Origin: Pontiella agarivorans
Lineage (GTDB): Bacteria > Verrucomicrobiota > Kiritimatiellia > Kiritimatiellales > Pontiellaceae
Length of the DNA stretch: 64,000 nt
Direction: 5' to 3'
Assembly (NCBI RefSeq): GCF_034531395.1
Contig: NZ_JARVCO010000002.1
Span: 62,001-126,000 of the forward strand
Below the pieces are notes generated by a model that saw only the letters and a list, made by a program, of their open reading frames with translations, did not search any database and was not told the DNA's origin. Below, piece by piece: positions 50,407 to 60,938 of this stretch. A program made the position numbers and the translations under genes. Every line of letters starts with the position of its first letter. Position 1 is the first letter of the stretch.

Positions 50407-51807
50407 GTGAGAAAGAGATTATTTATATCAGGTGTTTTGCTGGTTCTCTGCCATTCAGGGATGGCGGCGAAGCCGGGTTACGACGCCTATCGGCCTAATC
50501 TGCTTTTTATTGCGGTAGATGATTTAAACAATTTTCCAATCATTGGAAACGGTTATCCGGATGCAATCACACCCAACCTGAATAAGCTCGAAGAGCAGGG
50601 CATGGTTTTTACTAAAGCCTATTGCCAATGGCCAACCTGCGGACCGTCGCGCAACAGCATTATGAGCGGATTGCTGCCGACGACCATTGGTGGCACAGAA
50701 AAAATTCCGGACGAGGCATTGCAGGAACGGGCGCATGAGCTGGGTACGAAACTGGTACATGAATACTTTGCGGAAAATGGCTATGCGACCTATGCCGTTG
50801 GTAAGCTCTGTCACGATCATGTGCCGGAAGGCAGTGTGGATATCAGCGGCGGTCGAGGTGCTTTTACGGCGGGTCTTGGCCGCATGGGGAAAAATTATTC
50901 CAATAAGCGGACGAGTACGGATTGGTTTGCAGTGGACAAACCGGACAAGGAATTTCCTGACTATGCCGCGGCGGATTTTGCGATTCAGCAGCTTGAGCAA
51001 AAGCAGGAAAAACCGTTTCTGCTTATGGTCGGATTCCTGTCTCCGCATGTCCCGTGGTATGTGAATCAAAAATGGTTTGATCTGTATGATCCGGAAAAAC
51101 TGACGTTACCTCCGTATAAAAAGAATGATTTGGATGATCTTCCGGAGGCATCTGTCAAAGTGAATATTGCGAAGGGCATGCCCCGAACAGATTGGGCCAT
51201 TGAACACAAACAATGGCGCAATATTCTGCAGGCCTATCTTGCGTCGATCACCTTTATGGATCATCAGCTGGGCCGGATTATGGATGCGCTTGAAGAGAGC
51301 CCGTATGCGGAGAATACGATTATTGTACTTTGGTCCGACCATGGTTATCACATGGGGGAGAAGAACACTTTCCAGAAACATTCGCTCTGGGACCGGTCGG
51401 GCCGCGTTCCGCTTCTGTTTGCCGGGCCGGGCATTGAGCCCGGCCGCAGCGAACGGGTGGTCAGTCTGCTGGATATTTATCCGACGCTGATCGAGCTTTG
51501 CGGTCTTCCTGAAAACCTTAAAAATGAAGGGCGCAGTCTGGTGCCGCTGTTGAATAATCCCGGGAAAGAGTGGCCGTACCCGGCGGTTACAGCCTGGCGT
51601 GACGGGAGTTTTGCCCTGCAGACCGAGCGTTATCGGTATATGCGTTATCAGGATGGTTCCGAGGAACTCTATGACCACCAGAGCGATCCGAATGAATGGA
51701 CGAACCTTGCAGATAATCCGGAGTTAAGCAGGGTAAAGGACGGACTGTCGGAACAACTGGCGGCATTGGGTTTGAAAAATACGATCACGATGAGAAAGAA
51801 AAAATGA
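50407..51807 (+). CDS. S1 sulfatase, iduronate-2-sulfatase-like
   Basis: A 466-residue secreted sulfatase starting at a GTG (50407), 9 nt after the upstream stop, with AAGGG ahead. Signal peptide to GMAAK. Motifs: LLFIAVDDLNNFPIIGNG, C-G-P-S-R with Cys78, SIMSGLLPTTIGG, SPHVPWYV and LWSDHGYHMGEK. It belongs with the 1160, 54768 and 60939 products in the iduronate-2-sulfatase-type group. The TTCCAATCATTGGAA palindrome (50534-50548) lies inside its coding sequence. It ends MRKKK. Confidence 0.92.
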   Translation: MRKRLFISGVLLVLCHSGMAAKPGYDAYRPNLLFIAVDDLNNFPIIGNGYPDAITPNLNKLEEQGMVFTKAYCQWPTCGPSRNSIMSGLLPTTIGGTEKIPDEALQERAHELGTKLVHEYFAENGYATYAVGKLCHDHVPEGSVDISGGRGAFTAGLGRMGKNYSNKRTSTDWFAVDKPDKEFPDYAAADFAIQQLEQKQEKPFLLMVGFLSPHVPWYVNQKWFDLYDPEKLTLPPYKKNDLDDLPEASVKVNIAKGMPRTDWAIEHKQWRNILQAYLASITFMDHQLGRIMDALEESPYAENTIIVLWSDHGYHMGEKNTFQKHSLWDRSGRVPLLFAGPGIEPGRSERVVSLLDIYPTLIELCGLPENLKNEGRSLVPLLNNPGKEWPYPAVTAWRDGSFALQTERYRYMRYQDGSEELYDHQSDPNEWTNLADNPELSRVKDGLSEQLAALGLKNTITMRKKK

Positions 51808-51919
51808 AACGGTTCTGCGGTATCATGTCGGTGTTTAATAGGGGCTGAACCGCACAAGATGGAGTATATGTTCCCGTTGTGTTTTCTGAACGATGAAAAA
51901 TCTAACTCACAGAGACGGA

Positions 51920-54610
51920 ATGAAAAAATTTAAAAGTAAATGGCTGATTGGTTCCGCGGCGGTTCTGTGCGGGAGTTCGGTATCGGCGTGGGACGGTTCG
52001 ACAGATGCCGCAGCATGGACTTCGCTGACCAACAGTGTTGAAAGCAACCGTGTGGAACTTGTGCGTCTGATGGCCGAGGCTGAAGCGGCCGGGCTCAGCA
52101 CGGACTACGCCTATGTATCGAAGGTGGTGATCGAGCGTTTTCAGACTTTCGCACAGTACGATTATGAAAATCCGTCCGTGATGTCGAATGCGGTTGCGGA
52201 CTGGTGGCTGGGGAAGAAAATTCCGAATGCCGCTACGTATCATATTGAACTTCCGTTCGATGAAATGGCCGAGTGTCTGACGGTGTCGAGTAATGCGATT
52301 GTCGAGCTGCAGCAGCAGTTGGCCACCAATATTGTGCTGGCACCGCCGCTTGATCTGTCCTCCAGTACGATGGTGCTGACGAATGATTACTGGACGTTGG
52401 ATGGAATTCCGGCTTTTCCCAGCACCTTCACATGGATGCCCGGCGACGAAGATCTGATGCAGGCGTTCGGGCGTATGGCCGGTTCGTATTACACGCTGAA
52501 AAACCTCGAACCGGATGGAACCGTCTCGCTTTCGTTTCTTACGAATGAGCGGGAAGATGCCTATTACCAAACCACAAACAATATGGAGCCGCAGCAGATT
52601 TTTCTCGGTGGTGCAGTCGATGGCTGGATGATTTCTACCAATTCGGCAGTGACCAACGGGGCGCGCAACTTTGTTACTTATGATACGGACAGCCCGCAGA
52701 TCCGTGGCTGGCTGATGCAGCTTTTTGATCGTATCATTCCGGAGGTATGCGGACCGGCCGGTTCCGGTGACGGTGCCCGCATGCATCTGCTGGCCAACGA
52801 ACCCAACTTTGCCACGCGCGAGGGGGGATGGAAGGCCGAAAACGGGGTGTCAGCTCATACTATGGCCAAATACAAAACTTTTCTTGAGGGGCGCTACACA
52901 AATGATATCGCCTATCTGAACAGTACGTACGGAACTTCGTATACGGATTTCGATGCCGCAAGAGATGGAATGATCCTGCCGATCCCTCTCGCCCTGCAGG
53001 GAAGTCCGGTATGGTATGACTGGTGCCGCTTCAATATGGATCGCATCAACGACTATTTTGAGTTCTTGAAAGCAGGTACGAAAACCCATGATCCAGGAAA
53101 TGCGCCGGCCACCATCAAGGTGCTTGGACGTCAGTTTCTTTCCGAACGTGACGAGGGCATAGATGTGGAATATCTGGCAAAACTCATGGATGTTCAGGGA
53201 GCCGATAATAAAGTGGTTCCGTTGGGTATGAGCAACCTCAACTTCAAGGAATCGATGAGCTGGACCAACCGCTACGGGATGAAGTGGACCACTCAATCCA
53301 CGACGTTGGATTTCATGCGTTCGGTTTCGCCGGGAAAGGCTTTCTATGATTCCGAGTGGCATGGGTTGTCCACTGGTCGGTGGCGTGATTTTTCGATGGA
53401 TCCGGGATATGTCCGGGCGGCCATCTGGATGGCGGCAACCCACGGTATGCGGGCCATGCAGGCGTGGTACTGGCCGAGGGATGATGACGGAAGCCTTAGA
53501 AAAGGTGACGCAAATGCCATGCTCGGCAGTATCGTTACGCTGCCGGCGGCTCTGGATGCCTATGGCCGAACCTTCAAGGAACTGAATGCCCATGCTGAGG
53601 CGGTGGTATCGCTGATTCCCGAAACACGCAACTACATGATCTATCATTGTGACGAAGCCGCTATTCAGGACGAAGATTATCTGCAGGAACTGGAATATGT
53701 TTACGAAGCACTTAAACTGCTCAATGTTCCGGTTGGCTTTGTGACGCCATCCACGTTCAGCAATGTAACTGCATCGACTCATACCATCATTATGCCGCCG
53801 GCACAATTTGTGGCGGATGACAGTTTGGCCCACCTGCAGGCTTTTGAAGCGGCTGGCGGCAACATTATTCAGGTCGACGGACCGTCGCCCAGCTTTGCCA
53901 AGGATGAGCACGGCAAGGCCCGAGGTTCATCCGGACTTTCACTCTATGCGAACGTGGCCTATTCATCCGATACCTACACCATGGCCGCAGCCCTGGAAGA
54001 TGCTTTAAGTGACTTGAAACCGGAACTGCCGATCGATATTTCCGTTACTGACAGCGGGGGAGCAACTGCTTACGGGGTTCTGGCCATGCAATCTATGGAT
54101 CCGGCGACCGGCAACTCAACCGTGACACTGATCAACCTCAGTAAAGAATCGAGAACGGTTACTCTGAGTTCGTTCGACTACATCAACCTGTTAACGGGGC
54201 AGTCAACTTCTCACGTGCATGTGCTGGATCCTTACGATGTGCTGTTGCTGAAGACCGATAAATCCGGCTGGCAGCAGTATATTTCCGACTATGAGCTCGA
54301 GGGCGATCCGGACGCAAACGCAGATCAGGATGCTTTGAGTGATTTCGGTGAGTATGTTTTCAACGGCAATCCGACCAACCGCGATGATATGGGGATCCGT
54401 CCTGTCTTTGATGCCTCTGCGGGGGGGCTTGTTTATACGCTCGTCGGGGACGATACGCTGACGGCCTACGTGCTCACCAACGGTAATCTGATCAGTGGAA
54501 GCTGGGGAACCAATACAATCGTTCCGGTGGATTCGAGCAGTAAAATTTACACAAACCCGGTTGAGACCGCAGCCAGCAATCTGTTTATCAAGCTGGAGGT
54601 AGTAGACTGA
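51920..54610 (+). CDS. GH42-like clan-A glycosidase with C-terminal sorting-type module
   Basis: An 896-residue secreted enzyme. The ATG at 51920 gives the signal peptide MKKFKSKWLIGSAAVLCGSS; an earlier in-frame ATG at 51893 is possible. The TIM barrel contains Glu294 in LLANEPNF (acid/base) and Glu479 in YDSEWHG (nucleophile). It aligns with the 28640 product through QAWYWPRDDDGSLRKG versus QIWFWPRREDGSIRKR. Unlike that paralogue it carries a C-terminal ~110-residue module (YISDYELEGDPDANADQDA, NPTN, ending LFIKLEVVD) shared with the 24859 and 41440 proteins, suggesting a shared destination. Spaced about 110 nt from the previous sulfatase. Confidence 0.68.
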   Translation: MKKFKSKWLIGSAAVLCGSSVSAWDGSTDAAAWTSLTNSVESNRVELVRLMAEAEAAGLSTDYAYVSKVVIERFQTFAQYDYENPSVMSNAVADWWLGKKIPNAATYHIELPFDEMAECLTVSSNAIVELQQQLATNIVLAPPLDLSSSTMVLTNDYWTLDGIPAFPSTFTWMPGDEDLMQAFGRMAGSYYTLKNLEPDGTVSLSFLTNEREDAYYQTTNNMEPQQIFLGGAVDGWMISTNSAVTNGARNFVTYDTDSPQIRGWLMQLFDRIIPEVCGPAGSGDGARMHLLANEPNFATREGGWKAENGVSAHTMAKYKTFLEGRYTNDIAYLNSTYGTSYTDFDAARDGMILPIPLALQGSPVWYDWCRFNMDRINDYFEFLKAGTKTHDPGNAPATIKVLGRQFLSERDEGIDVEYLAKLMDVQGADNKVVPLGMSNLNFKESMSWTNRYGMKWTTQSTTLDFMRSVSPGKAFYDSEWHGLSTGRWRDFSMDPGYVRAAIWMAATHGMRAMQAWYWPRDDDGSLRKGDANAMLGSIVTLPAALDAYGRTFKELNAHAEAVVSLIPETRNYMIYHCDEAAIQDEDYLQELEYVYEALKLLNVPVGFVTPSTFSNVTASTHTIIMPPAQFVADDSLAHLQAFEAAGGNIIQVDGPSPSFAKDEHGKARGSSGLSLYANVAYSSDTYTMAAALEDALSDLKPELPIDISVTDSGGATAYGVLAMQSMDPATGNSTVTLINLSKESRTVTLSSFDYINLLTGQSTSHVHVLDPYDVLLLKTDKSGWQQYISDYELEGDPDANADQDALSDFGEYVFNGNPTNRDDMGIRPVFDASAGGLVYTLVGDDTLTAYVLTNGNLISGSWGTNTIVPVDSSSKIYTNPVETAASNLFIKLEVVD

Positions 54611-54767
54611 TGGCGTTCGGGTCTGTTGTTGAGCGCTTCGGAGAAAACGGGATTTCTTTCGGCCGTCTCCATCCGATTAATGATCTCCGTCGGGTTCGAG
54701 GTTCTGCCGAAGAACATTCAAACCCCGGCCGATGCGTTTAGAAAGTGAATGCACACGAAGGAAATAC

Positions 54768-56393
54768 ATGATGAAAAAAACGCTGCACCTTTTTGGTCTG
54801 CTGGTCTTCGCCGGAAGCGCGATGGCCGTGCAGCAACCTAATGTACTGTTTATTGCGGTGGACGATCTTCGTCCGGAACTGGGATGCTACGGCTCCGACA
54901 TTGCGATTTCACCAAATCTCGATGAACTGGCGGATGACGGCATGCTCTTTACACACGCTTACTGCCAACAGGCAATCTGCGGGCCTTCCCGCGCCAGTCT
55001 GATGACCGGCGCACGTCCGGATACGATTGGCGTTGTTGAGAACTATGCACATTACCGGGATAAAATTCCGGACATTATCACGCTGCCGCAGCAGTTTCTT
55101 CTGAACGGCTATGAAACTGCCTATTGCGGAAAGATTTTCCATGGTAAAGATACGGACGATGCCCATTCCTGGAGCCGCAAACCGGCAACGAAAAAAGTGA
55201 AGGTCAAAAAGCTGAAGGGCGGTTTTGCCTTGCAGAAAAATAAAGACCGCGCGACTGAAAACCGGGAGACGATGATTGCCCGATACGGCGAGGATGCGCG
55301 TAAAAACGGGCTCGGCCGCGGCCCGGCTTATGAATGTGCCGATGTGCCGGATTATGCCTATGAGGATGGTTGGAATACACTGGCGGCCATCGAAACCATG
55401 AAAGAAATGGTGCAAGGGGATAAACCGTTTTTTCTCGGTCTCGGTTTCAAACGGCCGCACCTCGACTGGGTCGCGCCCAAACGTTACTGGGATATGTATG
55501 ACCGTGCGACTATTCCGCTGTCGTCCCAGCTGACGGCTCCTGAAAAAGGTGCGGCTATGGGGTTGCACGCCTCCTTTGAACTGCGGGTTCGTGACGGTAT
55601 TCCAAAAGATGGAAAACCGTTTGATGAAGATCTGGAGCGCACCCTGAAACACGCCTATCTTGCTTGCGTCAGTTACGTTGATGCACAGATCGGGAAAATG
55701 CTCGCCGCGCTGGATGAGGCCGGTGTTCGTGACAATACCATCATCATAGTCTGGGGCGACCATGGGTGGCACCTTGGCGATATGGGGGTTTGGGGAAAAG
55801 CAACGAACTATGAAGTTGGAACCCGGGTTCCGCTGCTGATCTGGACGCCCGACATGCCGAAAGGCAGCCGCGGCAAAAAGTGCGATGGACTGGTTGAGCT
55901 GGTTGATATGTATCCGACGCTCTGCGATCTGGCGAATGTGCCGCTTCCGGCTCATTTGGAAGGCACCAGTTTCAAGCCGTTGCTCAGCAATCCTGAACGG
56001 TCATGGAAAACGGCCGCGTTCAGTCAGTTTCCAACTCCGGCGTTGCGCGAGTGGGCCGCAAATCCGCTCTCTCAAGGTCTGCGCGAAACGTTTTTCGGTC
56101 CGTTGATCAGCGAAGTTGAAGGACGTATCAAGGCCCAGCAGAAAGGCGAGTGGAACCGTGAATTGTTTGAAAAGCATTTGATGGGTTACGCGATGCGTAC
56201 GGACCGGTATCGCCTGGTTCTTTGGAAGGATTACCGTCATCCGGAAAAAGATCCGATTTTTGTGGAGCTTTATGATCACGTTGCCGATCCGTTGGAAACC
56301 CGGAATATTGCTGACCGTTGCCCGGAAAAAGTGGCCGTGCTGATTGAACAGTTCAACAAAGGCTGGAACGGGAACCGTCCGGTGGTCAAGTAA
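54768..56393 (+). CDS. S1 sulfatase, iduronate-2-sulfatase-like
   Basis: A 541-residue secreted sulfatase. ATG at 54768 with AAGGAAA upstream; the frame's earlier start at 54732 has no site. Signal peptide to AMAVQQ. Motifs: VLFIAVDDLRPELGCYG, C-G-P-S-R with Cys71, SLMTGARPDTIGV, CGKIFHGKD, FKRPHLDWVAP and WGDHGWHLGD. A Lys/Arg-rich insert (KKVKVKKLKGG, residues ~142-152) follows GKIFHGKD and is not seen in the other copies. Preceded by 157 bp without a recognisable promoter. Confidence 0.93.
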   Translation: MMKKTLHLFGLLVFAGSAMAVQQPNVLFIAVDDLRPELGCYGSDIAISPNLDELADDGMLFTHAYCQQAICGPSRASLMTGARPDTIGVVENYAHYRDKIPDIITLPQQFLLNGYETAYCGKIFHGKDTDDAHSWSRKPATKKVKVKKLKGGFALQKNKDRATENRETMIARYGEDARKNGLGRGPAYECADVPDYAYEDGWNTLAAIETMKEMVQGDKPFFLGLGFKRPHLDWVAPKRYWDMYDRATIPLSSQLTAPEKGAAMGLHASFELRVRDGIPKDGKPFDEDLERTLKHAYLACVSYVDAQIGKMLAALDEAGVRDNTIIIVWGDHGWHLGDMGVWGKATNYEVGTRVPLLIWTPDMPKGSRGKKCDGLVELVDMYPTLCDLANVPLPAHLEGTSFKPLLSNPERSWKTAAFSQFPTPALREWAANPLSQGLRETFFGPLISEVEGRIKAQQKGEWNRELFEKHLMGYAMRTDRYRLVLWKDYRHPEKDPIFVELYDHVADPLETRNIADRCPEKVAVLIEQFNKGWNGNRPVVK

Positions 56394-56575
56394 ATGCGGG
56401 AAGGATCGAGGAACGATGTATTGCTTACCCGGTTTGCATCCAGCCCGGCGCTGCAATTGAGTGAAAATGTCCGCAAAGGAATCCCGCTTTTCACCATGCG
56501 CTATCCGGGTGTCGGATTTGATCAGCAATACTGAGGTCATTGAACCGTCGCCGAAAAGTGAAAAGGAGTACCATT

Positions 56576-57997
56576 ATGCTGAAGAATAGAATTAGCCGCT
56601 TTATACTGAGTATGTTCACGGTCTGTACCGCAATGGCGGGTGCGGCCGAAAAACCGAATATTCTGATTATTCTGGGGGACGATCTGGGGTATGCGGATGT
56701 CGGTTTCAACGGATCGGTTGACATTCCTACACCGAATCTGGATGCGCTGGCAAAAGAGGGACTGATCTGCACTTCAGCTTATTCGGCGCATCCGGTGTGC
56801 GGACCAAGCCGTGCGGCACTGCTGACCGGACGTTCGCCCTATACACTGGGTGGTCAGTTCAATATCCCATATTTCAACCATCAGTGGGGCGTTTCCACGA
56901 ATGAAGTTTTTCTCTCCGATATTTTGCAGGACGCCGGCTATTTTACCGGGATTTTCGGAAAATGGCATCTGGGAGAAGGGCACGAATTTCAGCCGAATCA
57001 ACGTGGGTTTGATGAGTTTTACGGGCATCTCGGAGGTGGACATAAATATTTCCCCGAAAAATACTGGAAGGAGTATGAACGTCGGTTGAAAGCGGGCGAT
57101 ACCAAAATTCCGCCGAATACCACTCCGCAGCTGCGCAATGGGAAGCCGGCCCATGAAACTGAATATCTGACCGATGCGTTTTCGCGGGAAGCGGTTGATT
57201 TTATTCACAAAGCCAAAGAGCGGGAACAGCCGTTTTTTCTGTATCTGGCCTATAATGCTCCCCATTCGCCACTGGAGGCCAAAGCGGAAGACCTCGAAAA
57301 AATGGCGCATATTCCTCAGAAACGCCGACGGATTTATGCCGCGATGGTTCATTGCCTGGACTACAACGTCAAACGGGTGATTACCGCACTGAAGGAAACC
57401 GGAGCCTACGACAATACGCTGATTATTTTTCTGAGCGATAATGGCGGTCTGACCGGTCACGCAAGCAATGCGCCGCTCAAGGGAGAAAAGCGTGATGTGA
57501 ATGAGGGGGGATACCGTGTTCCGATGTTCTGGCACTGGCCCGGTGTTGTGCCGGCCGGCCGTACGTTTGAATATCCGGTGTTAACAATGGATTTCTATCC
57601 CACATTGGCTCGACTGGCGGGCGCGTCAATTCCTGCAGGAAAGACGCTGGACGGGAAAGATATCTGGAACGATCTGCTGAATGATCATAACCCGCATTCC
57701 GATGAGCTAATCGCGGTGATATCTCATCGTCCGGATTACACGGATATCGCAGGCCGGCGGAACGAATGGAAAGCGGTTCGTTCGGGGGAATCGTGGGCGC
57801 TCTACAATCTGGAACAGGATATCGGGGAGCAGCACGATTTGAGCAAGCAGTATCCGGAGCGCCTCAAGGATATGGTGAAATCGCTGAACCAATGGGCGGC
57901 TACGCATCAGATGCCGAAATGGATCTATTCCGATGAGGAACGCGAGCGCTGGAAAGAAAATACAACCCCATGGTTTGATGGCACATTCGACCTTTAA
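56576..57997 (+). CDS. S1 sulfatase (C-G-P-S-R type)
   Basis: A 473-residue secreted sulfatase. ATG at 56576 with AAGGAG 7 nt upstream; the longer frame from 56540 is rejected. Signal peptide to AGAAEK. Motifs: ILIILGDDLGYADVGFNG, C-G-P-S-R with Cys75, ALLTGRSPYTLGG, GKWHLGEG, RGFDEFYGHLGGGHKYFPE and FLSDNGGLTGHASN. The GFDEFYGxLGG element marks an arylsulfatase-type subgroup distinct from the iduronate-type copies around it. Operon-like spacing of 29 nt to the next gene. Confidence 0.92.
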   Translation: MLKNRISRFILSMFTVCTAMAGAAEKPNILIILGDDLGYADVGFNGSVDIPTPNLDALAKEGLICTSAYSAHPVCGPSRAALLTGRSPYTLGGQFNIPYFNHQWGVSTNEVFLSDILQDAGYFTGIFGKWHLGEGHEFQPNQRGFDEFYGHLGGGHKYFPEKYWKEYERRLKAGDTKIPPNTTPQLRNGKPAHETEYLTDAFSREAVDFIHKAKEREQPFFLYLAYNAPHSPLEAKAEDLEKMAHIPQKRRRIYAAMVHCLDYNVKRVITALKETGAYDNTLIIFLSDNGGLTGHASNAPLKGEKRDVNEGGYRVPMFWHWPGVVPAGRTFEYPVLTMDFYPTLARLAGASIPAGKTLDGKDIWNDLLNDHNPHSDELIAVISHRPDYTDIAGRRNEWKAVRSGESWALYNLEQDIGEQHDLSKQYPERLKDMVKSLNQWAATHQMPKWIYSDEERERWKENTTPWFDGTFDL

Positions 57998-58026
57998 TAA
58001 AGGTCTGAAACAGGAGCGTATACAGA

Positions 58027-59229
58027 ATGGTTAAAGCAAAATTTATTATCACGGCAACAGTCTGCACCATGTTGTCGCCAGCAATGGCCCAATCGGTTGC
58101 CGATTTTTACACGGAGACCTGGGAAAACGGTGTGACCCGAAATGTGGTCGAAGATTATAACGCCGACGGGACTGATGCGCTCGATGACAGCGCTGCATTT
58201 CAGCGCGCCATTGATGAGCTGACTCAAAAGAAAAACGGTGGAAAACTGATGGTTCCGACGGGTACCTATTATCTGTATAAAGTCGCGCTGAAATCCAATG
58301 TTCACCTCGCCTTTGAGAAAGATGTGGTCTTGCGCCCGCTTCCGCGTGGAGGATTTCTGTTCACCGCAGGTATGGGAAATGACACCGTTGAAAATGTAAG
58401 TTTTCGGGGCATCGATGGGAAAGTAACCGCAGATTTCAGAGAGATGTCTCCCGATACGAAAGTTACGGTCATCAATCTGCAAAACGTCGATAACTTTCTG
58501 ATCCGGAATATGCGCACGCTGGATAACTTTACCGTTCATTCATCGATTCGAATGAATGTGGCCGACACAGACCAGGGGGCGCGCTTTGCGCGTAACGGGT
58601 TTGTGTCGGATATTGATAATACCAACGCACACGTCGGTTATGGCACCATTCAAGTCAACGCCGGTAAAAATATCCTGTTCCAGAACATCAGCGGCAGTGG
58701 CGGTGTTCAGCTGCGGCTGGAATCCGGCGCAAACTTTAAGGGGGAAATTGAAGGATCCATCTTTGATATTGTCGGCCGTAATATCAGCGGTTCCAATGGA
58801 AATGCTGTGGTCATGATTTCGCCCCATTGCCGAAAAAATGGATTGGTTGATATTGATGGGGTCACTTCACACAGCAGTGTACACGCGGTGCGCGTGGATA
58901 TCGGTGACACAAAAAACGGTCCGACGCCCGGCTATTTCGACAGCAACTCCCGTGTCAGTAATGTGAAAGCATTTTACGGCACCACCGCTCAGCTCAAACA
59001 CGGCCACTTCCGCTGGATTCCACCAGAGCTGAAATCGCAGATTTCCCGCCAGAAAAATCCAGACGGTAGCAGCTATTCCGGGCCAGCTGCGGCGGCGATT
59101 AAATATACGTGCGGTGGCACCGGTCCCGGCACCTTCAAGGTGAAACTCGAAAACATTGAGCAGATCGGTTTCGAATATCAGCCCAAAAAGATTTTAACGC
59201 CGGCCGATGAATTCAGGAAAGGGCGTTGA
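58027..59229 (+). CDS. Compact parallel beta-helix protein, GH82-like
   Basis: A 400-residue secreted protein, signal peptide to AMAQS, AGGAG 9 nt before the ATG. It begins NVVEDYNADGTDALDDSAAFQ and GGKLMVPTGTYYLYKV, standard for the pectin-lyase-fold entry. GGVQLRLESG (Glu232) is followed 35 residues later by MISPH, a spacing close to the Glu-to-His distance of 36 in the characterised iota-carrageenase; it is the closest of the three copies to that pattern. Gly, not Asp, stands two after the Glu. The C-terminal IGFEYQPKK motif recurs in the 24859 protein and as an apparent remnant near 44461. Confidence 0.6.
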   Translation: MVKAKFIITATVCTMLSPAMAQSVADFYTETWENGVTRNVVEDYNADGTDALDDSAAFQRAIDELTQKKNGGKLMVPTGTYYLYKVALKSNVHLAFEKDVVLRPLPRGGFLFTAGMGNDTVENVSFRGIDGKVTADFREMSPDTKVTVINLQNVDNFLIRNMRTLDNFTVHSSIRMNVADTDQGARFARNGFVSDIDNTNAHVGYGTIQVNAGKNILFQNISGSGGVQLRLESGANFKGEIEGSIFDIVGRNISGSNGNAVVMISPHCRKNGLVDIDGVTSHSSVHAVRVDIGDTKNGPTPGYFDSNSRVSNVKAFYGTTAQLKHGHFRWIPPELKSQISRQKNPDGSSYSGPAAAAIKYTCGGTGPGTFKVKLENIEQIGFEYQPKKILTPADEFRKGR

Positions 59230-59304
59230 GGGAAAAATGACAGTCCTGTTTGTTGTTTTGTCCCGGGAGCGATCACAAGACGCAGTGAGAATAGTGGAGG
59301 ATTT

Positions 59305-60885
59305 ATGATCAGGCAATGGATGATGTTGATGTGGTGTAGTGCATGTATACATGCACTCGGTGCGGATAAGCACAATGCAAACGTTTTTAGAGCCGACGAG
59401 CGGCCGAATATTCTGTTCTTTTTTACGGATGATCAGGCGTTTAATACGTTGGGGATCTACGGGAACGAACAGGTTAAAACGCCGAACCTGGATCGGCTCG
59501 GTGAACGCGGGGTGGTGTTCGACCGGCATTACAATACGACAGCGATCTGTATGGCGAGCCGTGCGTGCGTGATGAGCGGATTATATGAGTATAAAACAGG
59601 TTGTAATTTTACACATGGTCCAATGGGGCTGGAGCAGTGGGCCACCGCGTATCCCGTGTTGCTCAAGCAGGCCGGGTATAAGACGGGTTTTGCCGGTAAA
59701 ATCGGATTTTCGGTTTCGGAACTCAAGAACGTTGACCTTCGCGGTGAAGACGGAGAAATCATCTGCGACAGTTTTGATTTCTATAAAGGGGGGAAAGTTC
59801 AAACCAGCTACTTTACTGCCCGGAATGCGCGGATGGTGGAGTATGCTGAAGCGTATCCGCACAGTTCCCGTTCCTATGGTGCGGCAACGATTGATTTCAT
59901 GCGCGAATCGGTAAAGAGCGGGCAGCCGTTTTGTATGACGGTATTTTTCAAGGCTCCGCATATGCCGTTTATACCCGATCCTTTTTTTGATGATGTGTAT
60001 AAAGATACCGTCTGGAAACGACCGGATAATTTCGGTCCTGAATATGGGGAACATCTTCCGGAACAGGCGCGTTCCGGTCGACAGGCGCGGTACTATGAAG
60101 GGTATTATAAAACCGATTCGATCTATCAGGATACCCAGCGTAAGTATCATCAGCTTATTCATGGCGTGGACTATTCTATCGGTATGATTTTACAGGAATT
60201 GGAAAAGCTGGGCATTGCGGACAATACGCTGATTATTTTCACGTCCGACAATGGGTACAGTCAGGGAGCCCGGGGATTTGGCGGAAAGGTGTTGCCGTAT
60301 GAGGAGCCGTCGCGTGCACCGTTGATCATTTATGACCCGCGACTTCCAGGGACCGGAACTCCGCGCCGGACCGATGCTGTTACCGGCGGGATTGATGTCA
60401 CGGCCACGATTCTTGATGCCGCCAGAGTTGAGATTCCCGCGGTCTATGACGGGAAAAGTCTGCTTCCTGTGGTACGCGATCAAACGGTTGAGGTTCGTGA
60501 ATCACTGCCTTTGTTTCAGGTATGGGGAGCGGAATCCACACGGTGTCTTTCGGTGGTCACCAAGGAGTATAAATATATTCATTGGTATTATGCTGACAAG
60601 GGGATGACGCCGGGCGATGAGCTTTATCATATTGCAGGAGATCCAATGGAAATGACCAATCTTGCCGGAAATCCGGAATACGCTCCGGTACTGAAAAAAA
60701 TGCAGAAGCTCTACGAAGAACAGGTTGAGCATTGGAAGGCCGAAAGTGTTGATTACAACGGCTATGGCGAATACGGCATCCTCTTCGATCAAAACATTCC
60801 ATGGAAAACCAAAGCTGAACTGATCAAAGAAAAAGAAGCTAACGCCCCGATTAGAACCAATGTCGGTAAGAAGAAAAAGTCCTGA
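59305..60885 (+). CDS. S1 sulfatase with C-M-A-S-R signature
   Basis: A 526-residue secreted sulfatase; GGAGG lies 4 nt before the ATG. Short signal peptide to HALGAD. Motifs: ILFFFTDDQAFNTLGIYG, then C-M-A-S-R with Cys82, where Ala replaces the usual Pro at the third position. This Cys-x-Ala-x-Arg form is a recognised alternative. It is followed by ACVMSGLYEYKTGCNF, GKIGFSV and FTSDNGYSQG. The C-terminus ends VGKKKKS. The variant resembles that of S1 members reported in algal galactan loci; the subgroup number is not claimed. Confidence 0.92.
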   Translation: MIRQWMMLMWCSACIHALGADKHNANVFRADERPNILFFFTDDQAFNTLGIYGNEQVKTPNLDRLGERGVVFDRHYNTTAICMASRACVMSGLYEYKTGCNFTHGPMGLEQWATAYPVLLKQAGYKTGFAGKIGFSVSELKNVDLRGEDGEIICDSFDFYKGGKVQTSYFTARNARMVEYAEAYPHSSRSYGAATIDFMRESVKSGQPFCMTVFFKAPHMPFIPDPFFDDVYKDTVWKRPDNFGPEYGEHLPEQARSGRQARYYEGYYKTDSIYQDTQRKYHQLIHGVDYSIGMILQELEKLGIADNTLIIFTSDNGYSQGARGFGGKVLPYEEPSRAPLIIYDPRLPGTGTPRRTDAVTGGIDVTATILDAARVEIPAVYDGKSLLPVVRDQTVEVRESLPLFQVWGAESTRCLSVVTKEYKYIHWYYADKGMTPGDELYHIAGDPMEMTNLAGNPEYAPVLKKMQKLYEEQVEHWKAESVDYNGYGEYGILFDQNIPWKTKAELIKEKEANAPIRTNVGKKKKS

Positions 60886-60938
60886 AACCGGGCACCGCGT
60901 TCTGGTGGAATAAAATCTTATAAATCAGAGTATATATT